Source: Protopterus annectens (Eukaryota > Chordata > Ceratodontiformes > Protopteridae). Taken from it: 64,000 nucleotides of DNA. Under the pieces are notes generated by a model. It saw only the letters and a list, made by a program, of their open reading frames with translations. It was not told the origin of the DNA and did not search any database. The translations under genes were made by a program, and so were the position numbers. Location of the stretch: positions 223,535,774 to 223,599,773 of the forward strand of contig NC_056740.1 of the NCBI RefSeq assembly GCF_019279795.1, read 5' to 3'. Shown one piece after another: positions 22,369-32,521 of this stretch (the first letter of the stretch is position 1; every line of letters starts with the position of its first letter).

Positions 22369-23335
22369 TCATGGAAAAATATTCCAGAGCACAGCTGAAC
22401 CAAAGAAGGCCTTGTTTCTGGAAATAATGTCCAATTTGCAATGAGATATAAAGGTATGTGAATTAGACCAAGTAGCCACAGAGCAGATGTCATCAAATAG
22501 GAACTCTAGACCACAAATAAGCAGAAGTAGACACAGACCTGATCGAATGAGCCTTGATGGGTACAGGTAAGGGTATTCCTTTAATGGAATAAACAAGTCA
22601 AATGCAGCTTGTAAGCCAATTAGCCACAGTAGCTTTGGAAATTCCCCAAATTAGCTTTTGAGAAGGATACAAAGAGCTGGTCAGACTGCTTGAAATGTTT
22701 AGTTCTATCTAAATAAAACCATAATTGTCTATGTATATCTAGCATATGGAGTTTGTATTACCCTTTGTTTTGGAACCTGGGGAGGAAAACTGACAGACTG
22801 ATGATATAATTGATGTTGACCTCAGATGAAACCTTGGGCAGGAAGGAAGGATTGATATACAAAGTCACTCTTTCCTTGTGGAAGATCAAATAAGGTGGCT
22901 TAATAGATAAAGCTTGAAGTTCAGGCACTCTTTTAGCTGGAGTGATGGCTACTAAGAAGGCAGTCTTCTATGTCAAGAACTTCAGATCAACTTTGTCTGC
23001 CGATTCAAAAGGAGGCACAAACAGTGCTTGCAAAACCATAGTGAGTGAGATTCTTGACAGGTTGGCAAAGAAGAAAAGTGCCCTTAAGAAAGGTCTTGTA
23101 CAACTTAGATGAGGCCAAAGATGAATCTTTCCCAATATGAAAATTAGAAATGGCTGCCAACTGCACTTTCACTGTAGGAATATTATCTCTGTTATGAAAA
23201 ATAGATGCTAGAAAGTCTAAAACCAAAGGAATGGGAGCCATAAAGGGATTCAGTTGGTTTTGGTGAGCCCAAATGGAAAACCTCTTTCACTTGCTGTTAT
23301 ATATTTTTCTGGTGGAAACTTTTATGTGCTGCAAC
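22369..23335 (-). pseudogene. DIRS copy E tyrosine recombinase, catalytic Tyr lost
   Basis: Recombinase blocks are visible in several frames: the core-binding VQLAAISNFHIG (about 23140), the Arg-box region (about 22930), an HSIRS version of the HxxR box (about 22545) and ATWSNSHTFISH (about 22460). The position of the nucleophile reads SHCKLD, so the catalytic Tyr is Cys. Multiple stops confirm a dead gene. Confidence 0.85.
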
Positions 23336-23750
23336 TAAATTTTTTCTAACTGGGGAAGAGAGCCCGTGATTTCTAGCCATCAATGGAATTGGAGCAACCA
23401 AGTGGTCAATTTAGGCTGGATAGTTCTGGGTGACAGTGTCACTGAATGATTGGACAGAAGTCCAGAACGGGATCCAGAGTCAATGGTGGACAAATCAGGT
23501 GACATCAAAGGAAGGTAAACTAAATGTGCCAAGGGCAAAAGGGGACAATAAGGATTACTTTGCACTTCAATCTCTTACCTTTCTGGAGGAATTTGAGAAT
23601 GAGAGGGACAGGATGGTAAGCGTAAAGCAGACAGGGGGCCAAGCATGGACTAGAGCATCTCTCAATGACTGTCTCTAAGGAGGGATCAGGGCAAAAAACT
23701 CACTTCATTTGATGTTGTAAAGAGACACAAAGAGATTGCATCAACCCCAT
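23336..23750 (-). pseudogene. DIRS copy E RNase H-recombinase junction, part 1
   Basis: This is the left half of the RT-RNase H 3' region (for example a block like PYCPLLPLAHLVYLPL, matching IAPYWPRQVWFPF of copy C). It is cut at 23750 by the LTR retrotransposon and resumes at 32522 after the 5-bp target duplication. Confidence 0.75.
23746..23750 (+). repeat. Target-site duplication, left (CCCAT)
   Basis: CCCAT directly precedes the left LTR and is repeated exactly at 32517-32521 after the right LTR. Confidence 0.9.
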
Positions 23751-25155
23751 TGTGAAGACTGGTAGAGAAGGGGTGAAGGCTGCCAGCCTAGTCAAATAGA
23801 ATTTGATACATAATTCTGGCATTTGTAAATATAAAATACAAGCTTGTTTCTTAAATGAAAGAAAACACTGTAAAATGTGAACTTCAAGATTGTAGCAACA
23901 TTGCCTTCTGCTGTAAGGGATACCATTTCAAATGGTCCTTGAAATTAAAATTATGTTTTGTATGTCCTTTTAATTTAGAATTTGGAGTTGATGAGTCTGG
24001 AGTAAGCATCCTGCCTATTGTTTTAAGGCTAGCTGAACACATTCTTTCTACTGTTTTAACTTAAGGAATAATTACTGGAGTGTACATGTGAAATGTCTTT
24101 TATTGTTGTAGTTTCCTGAGCAGGTGTTAGATTGTTAAATAATGTAGCCTGCTGGCCTGAGAACTCCAGACTGTGTCAAAATGATGTAATGTGTATACTG
24201 GGAAAACCTAAGTGTCAAAATGATGTAATCTGGGAGGGCCCAGCAGAGATGTGTTAGTGATTTTAAAAGCTATTGCTTAGAGAGAGACTGGAAGCATTTT
24301 GATCTTGGACTATTCAACTCAGCACTGTCTTGCTCTATGTAAGTAAGTTACCTTAGAAGTGTGTTTCTTGTAGAAATAGCTAGGACTATAACGTTTAGAC
24401 TAAGTGTTTTTCTGTTATATCAGAACTTTCCTACTGTATTGTTTTAAGTTTCTGTGTGATCTCTGAACTCTTGAGTAGCATTGTATTGTAGTAGTATTTG
24501 TCTTGTGTTTTAGTATTTATTATTAAATATTTTAAACCCTTTTCAACTGTGGCTGGTTTATGTAGAGATAAGTTAATCACTAGAGTACACTGCATATTTA
24601 TAGAGTTTACTGTCTAAGCTACTCCTATAGTTTTAGCCCTGGGCTATACTACCAATTGGATAATAATATTGCACAGTAATATTTGGACACCCTTTTAAGG
24701 GCATTTGGGTAGCTGATAATTATTAGCTGGTGGTGGCAGTTATTACTACCATATAGTCTGGGTAAAGGGGCACAGCTGGAGAATCTGTGTCAGCCTTTCT
24801 GAGGAGTGTCTGTGAAGTTGTATAAATACTTATCTCAAAGTATGTGGGTGGGTGTCAGCTACTTGGGCAGGGACACAAAGCACTGGTTGGACAGAGAGGG
24901 TACTGGAGGTTTTAGCTTGCCAGCTAGGCTGAGATCTGGACCCTAGAGCTGTGCCAGTGGGGAGTGGTTATTGGGGACCTGGGTAGCAAGGGAGCAACCA
25001 GCCCCGGACTGACTGTGATCTCTGTGTGCACTTAACAGATCTTGTACTTTACTGTGTGTATTTGTTATCCTTTCCTCATATATGAGATGCCCTTCCTGGT
25101 GTTAGTGGTGAGGATTGAGGCTTCTTGATTGCTGGGCCAGGGCGCGCACGTCACA
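23751..25155 (+). repeat. 5' LTR (1405 bp)
   Basis: This aligns throughout with 30092-32516 once the insertion there is removed, starting TGTGAAGACTGGTAG and ending GTCACA. No TATA box or poly(A) signal could be assigned confidently by eye. A TATATGAGATGC stretch near 25080 is one candidate region. Confidence 0.9.
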
Positions 25156-25423
25156 TGTGGTTTGCAGTGGTAGGATCCACTTCACATTTGTGGTGGCGGT
25201 GAATATCCACATCACATATTAATTAGTTGGCAAATACTAACTGGCTTGTAGTGGTGTGGGTAGAGTGAATCCTGTAGCTTATGTACCGTGATCTCTGAAG
25301 GTGTTTTGTACACTAAATCAGCCACGCAGTGAATACTCAGAGTTCAGATCACAATTGTTTTATTTCTTTTGTTAGCTTAGTTAGTCAGGGTGAGCAGGCA
25401 GCATGTCAGCCAAGTAGTATGGA
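25156..25423 (+). other. Gmr1-like element leader
   Basis: Leader between the LTR and gag. A primer-binding site should begin at about 25158 (TGGTTTGCAGTGG), but I cannot match it to a specific tRNA by eye. The segment also has repeated CACTTCACATTTG/CACATCACAT motifs. Confidence 0.45.
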
Positions 25424-26567
25424 ATGCTGACAAGGAGACAGCTGGTGGAAATGTGCCAGGCTAGGGAACTGGTGCATGGGAACCTGACTAAGGCTAACCC
25501 AATTATAGCCTTGGTTACAGCTGCATCAGAAAACAGCATCCAGGAGGACAATCAGATTGGCAGTGGAGATACAATATCCTTGGAGAATGGACAGCTCAAC
25601 CTTTCTGCAGTGGACTTAAAAATACAGCTGGAGCTAAAGAGACTTGAGTTGGAAGCCAAGCGTTTGGAGATAGAAGCTGAAGAAAAAGAGCGTCAGAGGA
25701 GGCATGAGAGTGAAACGCTGACTCTTCACAAGAGTCATGGAGGTAATGGGGAAGGGAGTAACTGGATCCCAGAAGCATAACAGGTTAGTAGATTTCTTCA
25801 GCAATTTAAAGAGAGGATAATTTTGATAGTTTTATTCATATGTTTGAGAGGGTATGCAAACAGTATAGTGTTGACCAAAGGCTCTGGGTATGTTTCCTGA
25901 CCCCCTTACTCCATGGGAAAGCTGTAAGTTTTTTATCAAAAATGCCTGCCTCTGTCTGTTTTCATTATACTGCTGTAAAAAATGTCTTTTAGAATGTTTT
26001 AAGCTAACACCTGGAATGTATAGGGAAAAGTTTTGTGAGCACAGACATAAGGTAGATGAAACTGTGGGTGAATATGTTGCTGAACTGAGCACTTAGTTTC
26101 ATAGCTGGGTGAGTGGATGTCAGGTCACCACTTTTGAAGGGCTGGCAGACCTTTTGGTGAGGGAACAAGCCCTTAGCACTTTGCCTGAGGACATGAGGAT
26201 CTGGTTAGCTGATAGATAATGTGCTACTTCAGATAAGTTGGGGAAGAAGGGAGACCTATACCTGGCCAGCAGGGCAGCCCTGCACAGGAAGGGTACCCCC
26301 AGTCCTGCTCATGGGTCTAAAGGAATCCATGGTGGGCAGCACAGACTGCCACAACAGAATCTGCCAGCAGTAGGGGAAGCCACTAGTTCAGGTACACATC
26401 CAGGAGCTAGGGTTAAATATTATGAATGCAACCAGTTGGGTCATGTGGCATACAGGTGTCCATGGAGGCAAGGTGGGGAACCAAAGGTGAGGGAGCCAGT
26501 AAGTGGGAAAGACAAAATGCCAATCGTAGGTTGTCTTCACACAACAGGCATCCTGCAGATGTCCTGA
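25424..26567 (+). pseudogene. Gmr1-like gag, broken
   Basis: 25424-25780 encodes an N-terminal region with a long charged coiled-coil-like helix (residues about 65-100, rich in Glu, Lys, Arg and Leu). 25890-26096 has a capsid-like CA segment ending GEYVAELST. 26238-26567 contains the zinc knuckle region near 26420, reading YYECNQLGHVAYRC, so the first Cys of the C-x2-C-x4-H-x4-C knuckle is Tyr. Stops and frame changes separate the three parts. Gag would form the particle and bind element RNA. Confidence 0.75.
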
Positions 26568-27080
26568 GAGGGAAGGATTTGGATGGGGCAGTACCATGTA
26601 CTTATACAGTTACACACGGTCAGGCTAAGAGGCAAGCATGTGGGTCTGGTAGCTTGGGGGAGACCCAGACAGGCTGCATACTTGCAGCCAGGACTGGTGA
26701 GGTGGTTACTTCAGGAAGGGAGCTATGCTGTAGCAGTGAGACTGAAGAAGAGCCACAGCTGCTTGTGGGTAGTGATGGTCCCTTGGACAGACTGACTGCA
26801 AAGGTAGAGGTGAGTAGTAATACCCAGGCTGTCAGTGAGGCACCACTGTCAGAGGATGCCAGACTTCCTGCGGAAGGGGAGCTGTGAAGGGTTACAAGGA
26901 GAGAGTTGAGAAAGGCTCAGCTCTCAGACCCTACAATGCAAGGCATGAGGCAGGTAGCTACAGAGCCACCTGATTCTCAAGGAAAGGGGAAATCTGTAAA
27001 CTGGGACAAAGGGTTACTATACAGAGAATGGACCCATGAGGGAGGGCTAGAAGGTGAGAGAATACAGCAGTTGGTAGTGC
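26568..27080 (+). pseudogene. Possible protease region of the Gmr1-like element
   Basis: The aspartic protease is expected between gag and integrase. Two short overlapping frames are present (26426-26887 and 26583-26795), but I cannot see a clear D-T/S-G motif, so the protease is inferred from position only. Confidence 0.35.
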
Positions 27081-28406
27081 CTTGAGCCTACTGTCTGGCG
27101 CTTCTAGCCATAGCCCATGATATTCCCTTTGCAGGTCATATGGGCATAAAACGTACAAACAGGCATATTACGCAGAACTTCTATTGGCCTGGAATTTCCA
27201 GAGATGTAACAGGGTACTGCAGGACCTGTGAGCAGCGCCAAAAGGTAGGCAAGGCAGGAGACAAGGTGAGAGCTCCTTTGATGCCTTTGCCCGTTACTGA
27301 GGAGCCATTTCAGAGGGTAGCTATGGATGCTGTGGGTCCTCTGAGTACCCCAAGTTCCACAGGGAAAAAGTATATCTTAGTGGTAGTGGATTATGCTACA
27401 CGATACCCTGAAGCGGTGGCTTTGTCCTCCATTGAGGCAGAGAAGGTGGCAAATGCTTTGTTAGAGATTTTCAGCAGGGTGGGTTTCCCAAAGAAAATAC
27501 TGACTGACCGAGGTGCCAATTTTATGTCAGACCTGCTGACTTGTCTGTGGAAGTCCTGTGAGGTGAAGCACATGAAGACCACCTCCCACCATCCCCAGAC
27601 TAATGGTCTTGTTGAGAGGTCAAACTCTACAAACAAGTCCATGTTATGGGCATTTGCAGATCAGTTTAGGAGGGAGTGGGACAAATATTTGGCCCATCTG
27701 TTGCTTACTTACAGAGAGGTTCCCCAGAAATCCACAGGTTTTTCACCCTTTAAGTTGCTGTATGGGCATAGGGTGAGGGGACTTCTAAATTTAATTCAAG
27801 ATGAGTGGGAAGGTAAATGCGAGTCTCACAAGGAATCTGTTGTGGCATACGTCCTAAACCTCAGGGCAAGTCCCAGGGAACTCATGGGCTTGGCCCAGGA
27901 GAACCTGACAGAAGCCCAACAACAGAAAAAGGTGTGGTATGACAGGAATGCTCAAGCTACAGAGTATGCTGTGGGGCAGCAGGTAATGGTTCTCATTCCT
28001 GTCAAACACAACAAGCTGCAAGCAGCTTGGGAGGGACCCTACCAGGTGGTAAGAAAGGTAAGTGATGTTAACTACATGGTGGAACTGCTAGGCAGAAGGC
28101 AGGGGCACAAATTGTACCATGCTAACATGATGAAACCTTACCATGATAGGGAGGCCCTTGTGCTGAGCATTTGCAGTGGATTGCAGGAGGAGTCTGAGGG
28201 AGATCTGGGGACTGATCTCCTCAGTGAGGCTCAGGCTGACACCTCAGTGGAAGGGGTAACAATATCCCAGCAGCTATCTCCTACCCAGGTTCGAGAAATC
28301 CAAGCAGTGTTGCAGGAATTTGGGGACATGTTCACTGGGAAACCAGGGTGCACCCACCTGGTGCAGCACCAGGTGAGTACAGGACCCCAAAGGCCTATCA
28401 GGCGGT
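27081..28406 (+). pseudogene. Gmr1-like integrase fused to the start of RT
   Basis: The HHCC zinc domain (GHMG, NRHI, CRTC) lies at 27130-27230. The catalytic D-D-E residues lie in VAMDAVGPL (about 27325), LTDRGANF (about 27505) and HPQTNGLVERS (about 27600). A GPY-type C-terminal module (WEGPYQVV) is near 28035. The same frame runs on without a stop into LQEFGDMFTGKPGC, the usual lead-in to a Ty3/gypsy RT, proving the integrase-before-RT order. The frame ends at 28406-28408 because of a 347-bp tandem duplication. Confidence 0.92.
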
Positions 28407-28751
28407 AAGTGATGTTAACTACATGGTGGAACTGCTAGGCAGAAGGCAGGGGCACAAATTGTACCATGCTAACATGATGAAACCTTACCATGATAGGGAG
28501 GCCCTTGTGCTGAGCATTTGCAGTGGCTTGCAGGAGGAGTCTGAGGGAGATCTGGGGACTGATCTCCTCAGTGAGGCTCAGGCTGACACCTCAGTGGAAG
28601 GGGTAGCAATATCCCAGCAGCTATCTCCTACCCAGGTTCGAGAAATCCAAGCAGTGTTGCAGGAATTTGGGGACATGTTCACTGGGAAACCAGGGTGCAC
28701 CCACCTGGTGCAGCACCAGGTGAGTACAGGACCCCAAAGGCTTATCAGGCA
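28058..28751 (+). repeat. 347-bp tandem duplication in pol
   Basis: 28058-28404 and 28405-28751 are near-identical direct copies with only a few differences (for example GGATTGCAGG versus GGCTTGCAGG, GTAACAAT versus GTAGCAAT, GGCCTATC versus GGCTTATC). 347 is not a multiple of three, so the duplication itself shifts the frame between integrase and RT. Confidence 0.95.
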
Positions 28752-29640
28752 GGCCCCTAATAGGGTGCCTGAGAGAGTCAGACAGACTCTGAGGAAAGAG
28801 GTACAGGAGATGTTAGAACTAGGGGTGATTCAAGAGTCCAACAGTCCCTGGATCCCCCCAGTGGTGCTGGTGCCAAAGAAGGAAGGCAGCACTAAGTTCT
28901 GTGTGGATTACAGGAAATTAAACAGTCACACAGAGTCGGATGCTAACCCCATGCCTAGGACAGATGAGGCCCTAGAGCAGCTGGGTGGGGCTAAGTATCT
29001 TACAATCATTGATCTTACCAAGGGTTACTGGCAGGTGCCCTTGACTCCCAGTACTAGAGAGAAGTCAGCCTTTGTGACTCCTTTTGGCTGGTACGAGTTC
29101 GTAAAGATGCTCCATGGGATGAAGAATGCCACAGCGACTTTCCAGAGGCTGGTGGATAATATCCTAGCAGGAGCAGGCAGGTTTGACCTTGCTTACCTAG
29201 ATGATATTGCCATCTAGAGCCATTCCTGGACAGAGCACCTTCAGCATGTCAGGGAGGTGCTGGGCAGACTACAGATGGCAGGGTTGACCATTAGGCCGAG
29301 CAAATGTCAGGTGGGTACTGCAGAGGTCTCCTACCTAGGACATAGAGTGGGGAGTGGTAGGATAAGGCCAGAACCTGCCAAAGTGGAAGCCATTCAGGCA
29401 TGGCCTGCACCTTTTACCAAAAGCAGGTGCGGGCATTCTTAGTGACAGCAGGGTACTACAGAAAGTTCGTCCCCAGTTATAGTACCATAGCTGCTCCCCA
29501 AACAGACCTAATAAGGAAGAACAGGCCAGATAAGGTAGTGTGGACTCCAGTATGTCAGCAGGCATTTCAGAAGCTTAAAGAAGCTTTGGGAGGACCCCCT
29601 GTGTTAGCCCATCCAGATTACAGCAAATAATTTGTTGTGC
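28740..29640 (+). pseudogene. Gmr1-like reverse transcriptase, premature stop
   Basis: RT motifs in order: ESNSPWIPPVVLVPKKEG, FCVDYRKLN, IIDLTKGYWQVPL, SAFVTPFGWYEF and the catalytic YLDDIAI at 29200-29217, immediately followed by a TAG stop at 29215-29217. The thumb and connection continue from 29257 (IRPSKCQVG, SYLGHRVG) to 29632 in a different frame, with another change near 29425. The catalytic residues are intact but the gene is not. Confidence 0.9.
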
Positions 29641-30000
29641 AAATGGATGCTTCAAACTATGGGGTGGGGGCTGTACTTAGCCAGATTTCTTCAGAGGGGG
29701 AAGAGCACCCAGCGGTTTATCTCAGTCGTAGGCTCCAACCCAGGGAGGTATGCTATGCAGCTGTAGAAAAGGAATGTCTAGCCATAGTGTGGGCACTGCA
29801 GAAACTTTAGCCTTATCTGTATGGAAGAAGATTCACTGTAATGACAGATCACAACCCTTTAACATGGTTAAACAGAGCCAGCCAGCAAAATGCCAAGTTG
29901 CCAAGATGGAGCCTGGGGTTGCAAGCATATATATCAGTGCAGCACTGCAGTGGAGTTAGCAATGTCAATGCAGATGGGCTCTCAGGACAGGGAATGGGGT
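29641..30000 (+). pseudogene. Gmr1-like RNase H, broken
   Basis: The translated frame gives a MDASNYGVGAVLSQ block, YAAVEKECLAIVWAL, VMTDHNPLTWLN and SNVNADGLS, covering the four acidic residues of Ty3/gypsy RNase H (Asp, Glu, Asp, Asp). A TAG near 29807 interrupts it. It would degrade the RNA of RNA-DNA hybrids. It is the last pol domain, followed directly by the polypurine tract. Confidence 0.85.
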
Positions 30001-30076
30001 GAGATACCCTCAGAGAGACCTAACCCTTTCAAGCAGCATTTATCAAGAGTCACTTGAACAACAAGCTGGAGTTCTC

Positions 30077-30091
30077 TGGGTGGGGGAGAGA
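30077..30091 (+). promoter_or_regulatory. Polypurine tract
   Basis: GGGTGGGGGAGAGA directly precedes the right LTR, the expected position of the plus-strand primer. Confidence 0.75.
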
Positions 30092-32516
30092 TGTGAAGAC
30101 TGGTAGAGAAGGGGTGAAGGCTGCCAGCCTAGTCAAATAGAATTTGATACATAATTCTGGCATTTGTAAATAGAAATATAAAATACAGGCTTGTTTCTTA
30201 AATTAAAGAAAACACTGTAAAATGTGAACTTCAAGATTGTAGCAACATTGCCATCTGCTGTAAGGGAAACTAAGCCAAGCATTTCAAATGTTCTTTGAAA
30301 TTAAAATTATGTTTTGTATGTCCTTTGAAGTTAGAATTTGGAGTTGATGAGTCTGGAGTAAGCATCCTGTCTATTGTTTTAAGGCTAGCTGAACACATTC
30401 TTTCTGTCATTTTAATTTAAGGAATAATTACTGGAGTGTACATGAGGAAGTCGGGAGTGTCAGAGAAGTATGTAAGAGTGGTACAGGATATGTATGAGGG
30501 TAGTGTGACAGCGGTGTGGTCTGCGGTGGGAGGGACGGATGAGTTTAAGGTGGCAGTTGGATTACATCATGGATCAGCTCTGAGCCCTTTCTTATTTGTA
30601 ATGGTGATGGACAGGTTGACAGACGAGATCAGACAGGAGTTCCCGTGGACTATGTTGTTTGCAGATGACACTGTGATCTGTAGTGAGAGTAGGGAACAGG
30701 TGAAGGAGACTCTGGAGAGATGGAGATATGCTCTAGAGAGAAGAGGAATGAAGGTCAGCAGGACTAAGACAGAATCTATGTGTGAATGAGAGGGAGGATA
30801 GAGGAATGGTGAGGATGCAAGGAGTAGAGGTGGCGAAGGTAGATGAATTTAAATACTTGGGATCAATAGTTCAGAGTAATGGTGATTGTGGAAGAGAGGT
30901 GAACAAGAGAGTACAAGCAGGACAGAGTGGGTGGAGAAGAGTGTCAGGAGTGATTTGTGACAGACGAGTACCAGTAAGAGTGAAAGGGAAGGTCTACAAG
31001 AGGGTAGTGAGACCAGGTATGTTATATGGGTTGGAGATAGTGGCATTGACAAAAAGGCAGGAGTCAGAGCTGGATGTGGCAGAGTTAAAGATGTTAAGAT
31101 TTGCACTGAGTGTGATGAGGGAGGACAGGATTAGGAATAAGTATATTAAAAGGTCAAGCCAGGTTGGAAGGTTGGAGCCAAAGCCAGAAAGGCAAGATTA
31201 CGTTGGTTTGGACATGTGCTGAGGAGGGATGCTGAGTATATTGGGAAAAAGATACTAAAGATGACGCTATTAGGTAACAGGAAAAGAGGAAGGCCTAAGA
31301 TAAGGTTTATGGATGTGGTGAGAGAGGACATGCATGTGGTTGGTGTGACAGAGCAAGATGCAGGGGAGAGGAAGAAATGGAAACAGATGATCTGCTGTGG
31401 CGATCCCTAACAGGAACAGCCAAAAGATGATGATGACTGGCGTGTACATGTGAAATGTCTTTTATTGTTGTAGTTTTCCTGTGCAGTGTTGGATTGTTAA
31501 ATAATGTAGCCCGTTGGCCTGGGAACTCCAGACTAAGTGTCAAAATGATGTAATGTGTATACTGGGAAAACCTAAGTGTCAAAATGAAGTCATTTGGGAG
31601 GGCCCAGCAGAGATGTCTTAGTGATTTTTAAAGCTATTGCTCAGACAGAGACTGTAAGCATTTTGATCTTGGACTATTCAACTCAGCACTGCCTTGCTTT
31701 ATGTAAGTAAGTTATCTTAGAAGTGTGTTTCTTGTAGAAATAGCTAGGACTATAACGTTTAAACTAAGTGTTTTTCTGTTATATCAGAACTTTCCTACTG
31801 TATTGATTTAAGTTTCTGTGTGATCTCTGAACTCTTGAGTAGCATTGTATTGTAGTAGTATTGTCTTGTGTTTTAGTATTTATTTTTAAATATTTTAAAC
31901 CTTTTTCAACTGTGGCTGGTTTATGTAGAGATAAGTTAATCTCTAAAGTACATTGCATATTTATAGAGTTTACTGTCTAAGCCACTCCTATAGATTTAGC
32001 CCTGGGCTATACTACCAATTGGATAATAATATTGCAAAGTAGTAATTGGACACCCTTTTAAGGCCTTTGGGTAGCTTTTAATTATTAGCTGGTGATGGCA
32101 GTGATTACTACCATATAGTCTGGGTAAAGGGGTACAGCTGGAGAACCTGTGTCAGCCTTTCCCAGGAGTGTATGTGAAGTTGTATAAATACTTATCTCAA
32201 AGTCTATGGGTGTGTGTCACCTACTTGGGCAGAGACATGAAGCACTGGTTGGACTGAGAGGGCACTGGAGGTTTTAGCTTGCCAGCTAGGCTGATATCTG
32301 GACCCTGTAGCTGTGCCAGTGGGGAGTCTTATTGGGGACCTGGGGAGCAAGGGAGCAACCAGCCCTGGACTGACTGTGATCTCTCTGTGCACTTAAGGGA
32401 CATTGTACTTTACTGTGCGTATTTGTTATCCTTTCCTCATATATGAGACGCCCTCCCTGGTGTTAGTGTTGAGGATTGAGGCTCCTTGATTGCTGGGCCA
32501 GGGCACGGGCATCACA
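30092..32516 (+). repeat. 3' LTR, split by an RTE LINE
   Basis: This matches the left LTR from TGTGAAGACTGG to the terminal TCACA. It is about 1 kb longer because of an insertion at 30445-31435. Substitutions and small indels relative to the left LTR are scattered, indicating an old insertion. Confidence 0.9.
30445..31435 (+). mobile_element. RTE-type LINE, 5'-truncated, in the 3' LTR
   Basis: The copy holds the RT C-terminal half. It encodes VAVGLHHGSALSPFLFVMVM, the catalytic FADDTVICSE (about 30660), then KVDEFKYLGSIVQSNGD, RPGMLYGLEIVAL and a C-terminal GRPKIRFMDVVRED block, and ends in a GATGATGATGA 3' tail. It is flanked by a 15-bp duplication: ACTGGAGTGTACATG at 30430-30444 and ACTGGCGTGTACATG at 31436-31450. 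The left LTR has this site once, at about 24075, confirming the insertion. Frame changes near 30785 and 31210 break the ORF. Confidence 0.92.
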
Positions 32517-32521
32517 CCCAT

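Larger units (their letters stand above)
23751..32516 (+). mobile_element. Gmr1-like Ty3/gypsy LTR retrotransposon inserted in DIRS copy E
   Basis: The element is 8766 bp with LTRs beginning TGTGAAGACTGG and ending in TCACA, flanked by 5-bp CCCAT duplications. Internal order is gag, integrase, RT, RNase H. Integrase precedes RT, the reverse of ordinary Ty3/gypsy order and the defining trait of the Gmr1 group of deuterostome elements. The copy is inactive: stops in gag and RT, a tandem duplication in pol, and an RTE LINE inside the right LTR. Confidence 0.93.

Noticed and set aside
25156-25190. A specific tRNA primer-binding site for the Gmr1-like element
   Set aside because: The sequence after the LTR starts with TGG two bases in, but I cannot match it to a tRNA 3' end with confidence.
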